NCBI GenBank assembly: GCA_003644265.1
Contig: QNBX01000152.1
Span: 1 to 10,676, forward strand
DNA length: 10,676 nt
Direction: 5' to 3'
Source of the DNA: Planctomycetota bacterium
GTDB taxonomy: Bacteria; Planctomycetota; B15-G4
Numbering within the stretch: position 1 is the first letter of the stretch; every line of letters starts with the position of its first letter. The notes under the pieces were generated by a model that was given only the letters and a program-made list of their open reading frames with translations, ran no database searches and was not told the origin of the DNA. The translations under genes were made by a program, and so were the position numbers. Shown piece after piece: positions 6,071 to 10,676 of the stretch.

Positions 6071-7065
6071 GCCCCTCCTCGTCCACTCCGCTGGCCACCG
6101 TGGTGGTCGCCACGCACAACGGCGCGCGCTTCGTGGCGCGCACCCTGGAGAGCCTGCTGGCACAGAGCGTGGGCCCGCTGCAGATCGTGGTCTGCGACGA
6201 CGGCTCCAGCGACAACACGCCCGCCCTGCTGCAGACCTTCGGCTCGGACATCAGCGTGGTGCGCCAGCAGAACCGCGGCGTCTCGGCCGCGCGCAACCGC
6301 GGCGCCGCCCTGGCCCGCGCGCGCCACATCGCGTTCCTCGACCACGACGACGTGTGGGAGCCCTATCTGCTGGAGCGTCAGCTGGCGCAGCTGGCCCGCT
6401 ACCCGGACGCGGGGCTGGCCTACGCCGACTCGTGGGTCGTGGACGACAACGACCGCAAGCACGGCCGACGTCGGCGCTGGCTCGACTACCGCGAGGGCGA
6501 CGTGCAGGCCGATCTGCTGCTGGGCAACTTCGTGCCGCTGGAGACGGCGCTCATGCCCACGGCCATCTTCCGCCGGCTGGGCGGCTTCAACGAGGAGCTG
6601 CGCTACCTGGAGGACTACGACCTGTTCCTGCGCCTCTCGGCCCTGGCGCCGGTGGTGTTCCTGGATCAGCCCCTGGCGCGCTACCGCATCCACGACAGCA
6701 ACCTGTCGCACCACCGCGAGGCCCTGCTGGCCGAGTGGGTGCTGGTGCTGGAGCAGCTGCTGGAGCAGGGGCCACGGCCCGCCGCCGAGCGCGCGCGCAT
6801 TGAGGGCCAGATCGGTCTGCGCGCCGGCGAGACCGCCTGGCACGCCCTGCGGCGTGGAGACGCCGACGGCGCCCGGGCCTGGCTGCGGCGGGCGCGTGGG
6901 CGCTGCCCGTCCGGCGTCTCCACGCGCGTACGGCTGTTGCACGCGCTGGTGGCCGGCATGCCCGCGGGGCTCAGCGGCAGCCTGCGCCGCCTGCTGCCGC
7001 GGCACGTCCTGTATGGCGTGCGCCTGGGACGCGGCGCCGCTCAGTCCGAGCGCTCTCCGGCGTAG
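6067..7065 (+). CDS. Family 2 glycosyltransferase (GT-A fold)
   Basis: A 332-residue cytoplasmic glycosyltransferase that should transfer a sugar from a nucleotide-sugar donor to a growing glycan. The frame is open well upstream, but the start is placed at the GTG at 6067: it overlaps the flippase stop (GTGA), has GGAG at 6055-6058, and gives the normal GT2 N-terminus (PLATVVVATHNGARF). Motifs are CDDGSSDNT at 43-51 (donor binding), QNRGVSAARNRG at 68-79, LDHDD at 91-95 (the DxD metal site), GGFNEELRYLEDYDLFLRL at 172-190 with the likely catalytic-base region Glu182-Asp183, and YRIHDSNLS past it. The last roughly 110 residues are a helical, Arg-rich tail outside the catalytic fold. The 3' end overlaps the convergent lipoprotein gene by 25 nt. 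Sugar specificity is unknown; with the flippase it points to exopolysaccharide, O-antigen or another surface glycan. Confidence 0.92.
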   Translation: MSPSSSTPLATVVVATHNGARFVARTLESLLAQSVGPLQIVVCDDGSSDNTPALLQTFGSDISVVRQQNRGVSAARNRGAALARARHIAFLDHDDVWEPYLLERQLAQLARYPDAGLAYADSWVVDDNDRKHGRRRRWLDYREGDVQADLLLGNFVPLETALMPTAIFRRLGGFNEELRYLEDYDLFLRLSALAPVVFLDQPLARYRIHDSNLSHHREALLAEWVLVLEQLLEQGPRPAAERARIEGQIGLRAGETAWHALRRGDADGARAWLRRARGRCPSGVSTRVRLLHALVAGMPAGLSGSLRRLLPRHVLYGVRLGRGAAQSERSPA

Positions 7066-8027
7066 ATCACCACGTCGGCCCGGCCGCGGTCCTCGTCCTG
7101 CAGCGTGTCCGCGCTCTGGGACAGCACCGCCACGGTCAGGATCGCGCGACCGGGCGCGGCCGCGCGCACGCGTTGCACCAGACCCCCGTCGAAACCCACG
7201 TGAAAGTGCCCCACCACCAGCATGGCCGGCTTGCCGCCGGCGCGCAGGGCCTGGCGCACGCTGTCGGCCATGGTGGCGTCCCACAGGTTCTGGGATCGAA
7301 AGGTGGCCTCCACCGCCGCGGCCGGGGGCAGGCTGCCGGACTCCGCCATGATCTGCTCGAAGCGCTCGCGATACTCGCCGGTGGTGAGCGCGCGCGGCAG
7401 CACGAACTGCTCCCGCTGCCGCGGGCCCAGGCTCGACAGGAACGGGTAGCCCCGCTTGCGCGCCAGACTCACGTAGCGCCGCGGCGCGTTGGCGGCCCAG
7501 ACCTGCGCGCCGGCCCGCTTGGCGCCGCGCACCATGGCCCGATGCCCGTTGGGGAAGCTGCTCTTGCTGAGCCCCAGAGCGCGCACCATGCCGGCCTCGT
7601 CGGTGACGCCCGAGAGGAAGTCATCCAGGCCCAGCTGCTGATCGCGGGTGAGGAACTCCAGCGCCACGGCGGGGCTGAGCTGCTCGTCTTCCAGCAGCTC
7701 CTCGAACACAAAGGCCGCCGCCGCCAGACCCTGCGGGTGGCCGTGGGACTCGCCCCACAGCACCACGTCGGCTCGGCGCGCGCGCTGCACCAGGGCCGGC
7801 CACGACACGACCCGGCCGTCGTGCCCGTCCAGCATGACCAGCGAGCGCCCCTCGGCCGGCAGCACCAGCGCGCCCAGGGGGCCGTGTGGCGAGGGCGAGG
7901 ATCGCGCGCCAGCGCAGCTCGCACAGGCCAGCAGCAGCAGCAGCGCGCTCAGCGCCCGCGGGCCGTGACGGCTCAGGCGTGTCAGCGAGCTCGACAGGTC
8001 ACGGTCCGCAGGCGCTCGTCGCTTCAA
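7041..8027 (-). CDS. ChaN-family haem-binding lipoprotein
   Basis: 328 residues, read on the minus strand. The N-terminus is a lipoprotein signal: basic start, hydrophobic core ALSALLLLLAC with Cys35 as the likely lipidated residue (Cys38 is the alternative). The body matches the ChaN / Cofac_haem_bdg family: VVLWGESHGHPQG at 88-100, ALEFLTRDQQLGLDDFLSG at 122-140, WAANAPRRY at 177-185, SQNLWDATMADSV at 245-257, and VVGHFHVGFDGG at 271-282 near the C-terminus. Characterised ChaN proteins bind haem at the membrane, and the conserved His residues are present here, but the role in this organism is unproven. Translation begins at TTG (8027), chosen because it forms a TTGA overlap (8024-8027) with the stop of the FG-GAP gene and keeps the lipoprotein signal. 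Only a weak ribosome binding site is visible, so coupling to the upstream gene is likely. Confidence 0.87.
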   Translation of the reverse strand: MKRRAPADRDLSSSLTRLSRHGPRALSALLLLLACASCAGARSSPSPHGPLGALVLPAEGRSLVMLDGHDGRVVSWPALVQRARRADVVLWGESHGHPQGLAAAAFVFEELLEDEQLSPAVALEFLTRDQQLGLDDFLSGVTDEAGMVRALGLSKSSFPNGHRAMVRGAKRAGAQVWAANAPRRYVSLARKRGYPFLSSLGPRQREQFVLPRALTTGEYRERFEQIMAESGSLPPAAAVEATFRSQNLWDATMADSVRQALRAGGKPAMLVVGHFHVGFDGGLVQRVRAAAPGRAILTVAVLSQSADTLQDEDRGRADVVIYAGERSD

Positions 8028-9694
8028 AGGACGCTGTTCTCGAAGAGGTAGACCACCAGGCCATCCGGTCCGCTACCGGTGACCACACCGGCCGAGAGCT
8101 GGAGCAGGTCCAGGTCGCCGTCGGTGTCCATGTCGAACAGCTCGACGTCAGCGGTGATGTAGTCGCCGGCCTCGAACCAGTTCTGGCGAGACAGGGTACC
8201 CAAGCTGCCGCCCTGCACGCCTCCGTCGTTGATCAGCAGCACGTGGTTGGCGCCGGCGAACAGGTCGTGGCCGCCGAAGTAGACGTCGGGGTCGCCGTCC
8301 GCGTCCAGATCGCCCACGTCGAGCGTGATGCGGAAGCCGTCGTCAAACAACACCGTCTCCACGTCGCTGGTGTTGTTCTCCTGCAGCAGGCCCGTGCCGT
8401 CGTTGAAGTAGAGATCGCCCGAGTACACGGGGTCGAAGCTGAAGTAGGTGTTGTGCACCACCACGTCCAGCCAGCCGTCCATGTCGAGGTCGACCAGCGC
8501 GGCTCCCAACGAGTCATCGAGCTTGGAGCCGGCCGCGCCGGTGGAGTCCTCCAGGCTCGTGAGTGAGGCGTCAGCGAAGCCGCCGCTACCGTCGTTCAGC
8601 AGCAGCATGTTGGTGAAGCCGAAGCGCGCCGCAAACAGGTCGAGGTCGCCGTCGTTGTCCACGTCCCCCGGCGCATAGACCGAGACGTCGATCAGAGGGT
8701 CGTTCCAGGCGGCCAGCGCGAAGGCGCTGTGCGGCACCCAACCGCTGGCGCTGTGCAGGCTGAGCGCATCGGCCGGGAGCACGCCGGGGTTGGCGCTCGA
8801 CTCAGCCTGGACGCGCACCAGGTCGATGCGGCCGTCGTTGTCGAAATCGCCCGGGGTCACTGCGCCCGTCAGGAAGGCGCCGCCGTCGAAGCCGAGGTTC
8901 TGCACAAACAGGCCCGTGCCGTCGTCCACCCAGAGCGTGTCGGGCACGTCGACGCCGTCATCGAAGCCGGTCACCAGCAGGTCGGCGCGGTTGTCGCCGC
9001 TGAGGTCGGCCGCCTGCACCAGGCCGATCAGCGAGCCCTGCGGGAAGCCGGGGATGCGCGCGGCCGTCTCGTCGCTGAAGTGCCCCGTGCCGTCGTTGAT
9101 CCAGAGTTCCAGGAACTCCAGGCCGCTGGAGTCCTCCAGGCCGGTGATGGCCAGGTCGGGGATGCCGTCGCGGTTGAAGTCGCCCGAGGTGGCGCTGAAG
9201 CTCTCGATGTCGTCGTAGCCCGTCGGCAGCCGCGCCGCGCTCACGTCCGTCAGCCAGTTCTGGCCCGGGTTGAGCGGCTCGACCTCCAGCGCCTCGCGGT
9301 TGGACGCCAGGCGCTGACCGGTCTGGCTCAGCAACAGCGCCTGCACGTAGAAGGTCACGCCCACGCCCGCGGCACCGAAGTCGCCCGGCGCGGTGGGCGA
9401 ACTGGAGAACAGGCGGCCGTTGGCGTCCGTGACGATGGTCAGGATGCTCGCGCCGGCGAGGTTCAGCGAGAAGGCGGGCCAGTGGTTGCCCAACAGCGTG
9501 GGCGTGCCGTCGAACGACATGAACAGCAGGCCCAGAGCGTCGGCCTCCGTGCTGCGCAGGCTGGCGATCAGATCCTGGCCGCCGATGACGGGACCCAGCT
9601 CCAGATCGACCTGGATGGAGCGCGGATCACCCGCGCGCGCGAGCGGCGCAGCCAGCAGGATGGCGAGCGAGAGGGAGCAGAGGTAACGGAGCAT
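8024..9694 (-). CDS. Secreted FG-GAP/VCBS beta-propeller protein
   Basis: 556 residues on the minus strand. Residues 1-21 form a signal peptide (MLRYLCSLSLAILLAAPLARA, cleavage before GDP). About 22-145 is an N-terminal region I cannot assign. Residues about 150-556 hold seven Ca2+-binding DxDxDGxxDL-type loops, at Asp172, Asp230, Asp283, Asp344, Asp402, Asp462 and Asp521, spaced 53-61 residues apart, which fits a seven-bladed FG-GAP (integrin-alpha-like) propeller. The second loop is degenerate (DLSGDNRADL). LW/LxxNDGTGxF turns between loops are the usual VCBS-type signature. The frame stays open to 9829, but the ATG at 9694 is chosen because the signal peptide starts there and the extra 45 residues translate a DNA repeat. 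No strong ribosome binding site is visible. Such proteins are extracellular or surface-attached; the ligand is unknown. No sorting signal is visible at the C-terminus. Confidence 0.9.
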   Translation of the reverse strand: MLRYLCSLSLAILLAAPLARAGDPRSIQVDLELGPVIGGQDLIASLRSTEADALGLLFMSFDGTPTLLGNHWPAFSLNLAGASILTIVTDANGRLFSSSPTAPGDFGAAGVGVTFYVQALLLSQTGQRLASNREALEVEPLNPGQNWLTDVSAARLPTGYDDIESFSATSGDFNRDGIPDLAITGLEDSSGLEFLELWINDGTGHFSDETAARIPGFPQGSLIGLVQAADLSGDNRADLLVTGFDDGVDVPDTLWVDDGTGLFVQNLGFDGGAFLTGAVTPGDFDNDGRIDLVRVQAESSANPGVLPADALSLHSASGWVPHSAFALAAWNDPLIDVSVYAPGDVDNDGDLDLFAARFGFTNMLLLNDGSGGFADASLTSLEDSTGAAGSKLDDSLGAALVDLDMDGWLDVVVHNTYFSFDPVYSGDLYFNDGTGLLQENNTSDVETVLFDDGFRITLDVGDLDADGDPDVYFGGHDLFAGANHVLLINDGGVQGGSLGTLSRQNWFEAGDYITADVELFDMDTDGDLDLLQLSAGVVTGSGPDGLVVYLFENSVL

Positions 9695-9787
9695 TGGTCG
9701 GATTCCGGGAGAGGTGTGCTGTGTGCGTACTCGGTGTGTAGTAGGCCCGGCGCGGCGGCGCCTCGGTGTGCGGCAAGCCACATCATC

Positions 9788-9829
9788 GCCCATATGTGAG
9801 CCCGAGCCCATTTGTGAGCCTTGGCCCAT
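9788..9829. repeat. Direct repeats with an 18-bp period (two full copies plus a partial)
   Basis: GCCCATATGTGAGCC (9788-9802) and GCCCATTTGTGAGCC (9806-9820) differ at one base and start exactly 18 bp apart. A third start, GCCCAT at 9824-9829, keeps the same 18-bp step. It lies 94-136 bp upstream of the FG-GAP start codon on the minus strand. It could be a cluster of regulator binding sites or a residual tandem duplication. Confidence 0.65.
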
Positions 9830-9834
9830 CGCCC

Positions 9835-9859
9835 GCTATTGCGACGCACTAGCAATAGC
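9835..9859. promoter_or_regulatory. Inverted repeat GCTATTGC-N9-GCAATAGC, operator-like
   Basis: Arms 9835-9842 and 9852-9859 are perfect 8-bp complements separated by nine bases, giving a 17-bp centre-to-centre distance of less than two helical turns. The arms are AT-richer than the surroundings, typical of a dimeric repressor or activator site. It lies between two divergent genes, with its centre about 150 bp from each start codon. No regulator gene for it is visible in the region. Confidence 0.45.
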
Positions 9860-9894
9860 AGCGAGTAACCTAGCCAGCCGCTGCGATCTCGTCA

Positions 9895-9911
9895 AGCCGT
9901 GAGTCACGGCT
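9895..9911. promoter_or_regulatory. 17-bp perfect palindrome AGCCGTGAGTCACGGCT
   Basis: Eight bases on each side of a central G are exact complements (AGCCGTGA / TCACGGCT). As RNA it would form a 7-bp stem with a 3-nt loop. No T-run follows on the plus strand, so it is not a canonical terminator. It sits about 93 bp upstream of the membrane protein start and may be an operator. Confidence 0.4.
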
Positions 9912-10003
9912 GGCCCCTCGAGCCGGGGCACCCGCGCTGGCGCCCCGCCTGGGCGTCCGAGTAGCCTCGCCCGATTGCGCCCCTCCCCCCATCCGGTGCC
10001 GCC

Positions 10004-10676
10004 ATGAGCCTGGGTCAGGTCTCGCTCGTCTTCCTGCTGCAGATGGCCCTGGGAGGCGTGGTCACCGAACTGCTGGGCGATCGAGCGGCGCTCGGTCCCA
10101 AGTACGCCAAGGTCAGCGGCTGGATCCTGGCCGCGCTGCTGGGGCTGGCCATGAGCCTGTGCGCCGGGGCCCTGTGGGACGCAGACGCCACGCTGAACGA
10201 GCGCTGGCTGGCCCTGTCGGTCATGGCCGGCGCCGCGGGCGTGCTGGTCTACGCGTCCTTCGCCGGCTGGGACAAGCCCGCGCTGGAGCTGTCCGGGCTG
10301 GTGCTGGCGCTGCTGGGCTGCGGCGCGGCGGTGGGGCTCTCGGCCGGCATCGGCGTGGCGGCCGCGGGCGGCTCCCCGGCCTGGATGCTGGTGGCGGGCG
10401 CGTACACCTCGGCGCTGGTGCTGGGCTTCAACACCTGGGGCATGATCCTGGGGCACTGGTACCTGGTGGCGCCGGGCCTGCCCATCAAGCACCTGGCGCG
10501 CATGGTGGCGCCGCTGCCCTGGGTGCTGCTGGCCAAGACGGTCGTGTCCGGCGCGGCGCTCTGGCTGGGCTGGTCGACGGTGCTGGGAGGCGAGGGTTCG
10601 CTCTCGGACCTGCTGGCGCGACACCCCGGCCGCGTGATCGACGTGGTCAACATCGCCGCGCGCGTGCCGGTGGGAC
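10004..10676 (+). CDS. Polytopic membrane protein of unknown function (5' part, runs off the window)
   Basis: 224 codons are visible with no stop before the window ends. The ATG at 10004 is the only plausible start: an in-frame TAG lies at 9962-9964 and no other ATG, GTG or TTG occurs between them. Its ribosome binding site is weak (GGTG at 9995-9998). The product is strongly hydrophobic, with about six or seven predicted membrane helices, for example VSLVFLLQMALGGVV near the start, VSGWILAALLGLAMSLCAGAL at about 37-57, LSGLVLALLGCGAAVGLSAG at about 96-115, and PLPWVLLAKTVVSGAALWLGW at about 170-190. A distinctive loop, FNTWGMILGHWYLVAPGLP (about 142-160), ends one helix. A charged segment follows near residues 200-214. 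I do not recognise the family; it could be a transporter, a respiratory-type membrane subunit or something else. Confidence 0.8.
   Translation, partial: MSLGQVSLVFLLQMALGGVVTELLGDRAALGPKYAKVSGWILAALLGLAMSLCAGALWDADATLNERWLALSVMAGAAGVLVYASFAGWDKPALELSGLVLALLGCGAAVGLSAGIGVAAAGGSPAWMLVAGAYTSALVLGFNTWGMILGHWYLVAPGLPIKHLARMVAPLPWVLLAKTVVSGAALWLGWSTVLGGEGSLSDLLARHPGRVIDVVNIAARVPVG

Larger units (their letters stand above)
9695..10003. promoter_or_regulatory. 309-nt divergent intergenic region with dyad and direct-repeat elements
   Basis: This region separates the minus-strand FG-GAP/ChaN unit from the plus-strand membrane protein, so it should hold both promoters. I see no convincing sigma-70 hexamer pair on either strand. 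It contains an array of 18-bp-spaced repeats (9788-9829), a perfect 8-bp-arm inverted repeat (9835-9859), a 17-bp palindrome (9895-9911) and, beyond that, several short GC-rich complementary runs up to about 9960. Its base composition around 9710-9890 is noticeably less GC-rich than the genes, as expected for regulatory DNA. Confidence 0.6.

Noticed and set aside
5455..7284. 609-codon minus-strand frame under the flippase and glycosyltransferase
   Set aside because: It is Gln/Arg/Ala-rich without family signals, and it shadows two well-supported genes.
9695..9829. 45-residue N-terminal extension of the FG-GAP protein
   Set aside because: It would translate the 18-bp DNA repeats as MGxGSx units and place the signal peptide internally. 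The ATG at 9694 gives a normal exported protein.
10015..10653. Minus-strand frames over the membrane protein gene
   Set aside because: They are Gln/Arg/Ser-rich with no domain. The plus-strand frame is continuous from 10004 to the window end and has a clear transmembrane pattern.

Overview
This is a very GC-rich bacterial window with tightly packed genes, several sharing 4-nt start/stop overlaps (ATGA, GTGA, GTGA, TTGA). There is no mobile element, tRNA, rRNA or CRISPR array. The gene types (a periplasmic beta-propeller sensor kinase, an exported FG-GAP/VCBS propeller protein, a ChaN-type lipoprotein, a Wzx flippase) and the GC content suggest a Gram-negative with a large genome, such as Planctomycetota, Myxococcota or Acidobacteriota. 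The sequence does not settle which.

Layout from left to right. (1) 1-206 is the 3' end of a plus-strand gene; its C-terminus looks like a small winged-helix end of the PqqD or cupin-4 type, with low confidence. (2) 316-4079 is a two-gene two-component system: a 1022-aa sensor with signal peptide, Reg_prop propeller, Y_Y_Y domain, one membrane helix, HisKA_3 and HATPase, overlapping by ATGA a NarL/FixJ-type response regulator. (3) 4080-4391 is a 312-nt non-coding leader with a perfect 13-bp stem enclosing a GNRA-capped arm and a possible pseudoknot. (4) 4392-7065 is a three-gene coupled operon: a 51-aa small protein with a strong ribosome binding site, a Wzx/MOP-type flippase, and a family 2 glycosyltransferase. 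(5) 9694-7041 on the minus strand is a two-gene unit: an exported seven-motif FG-GAP propeller protein, then a ChaN-like haem-binding lipoprotein starting at a TTG inside the first gene's stop. It converges on the glycosyltransferase with a 25-nt antisense overlap. (6) 9695-10003 is a divergent intergenic region with three 18-bp-spaced direct repeats, an 8-bp-arm inverted repeat and a 17-bp palindrome. (7) 10004-10676 is the 5' part of a polytopic membrane protein that runs off the window.

Working picture (inference): the sensor would read an extracytoplasmic signal and act through its LuxR-type regulator. The operon beside it, which flips and builds a glycan, is an obvious but unproven target. 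The most unusual items are the 51-aa protein, which I do not recognise, and the structured leader in front of it.
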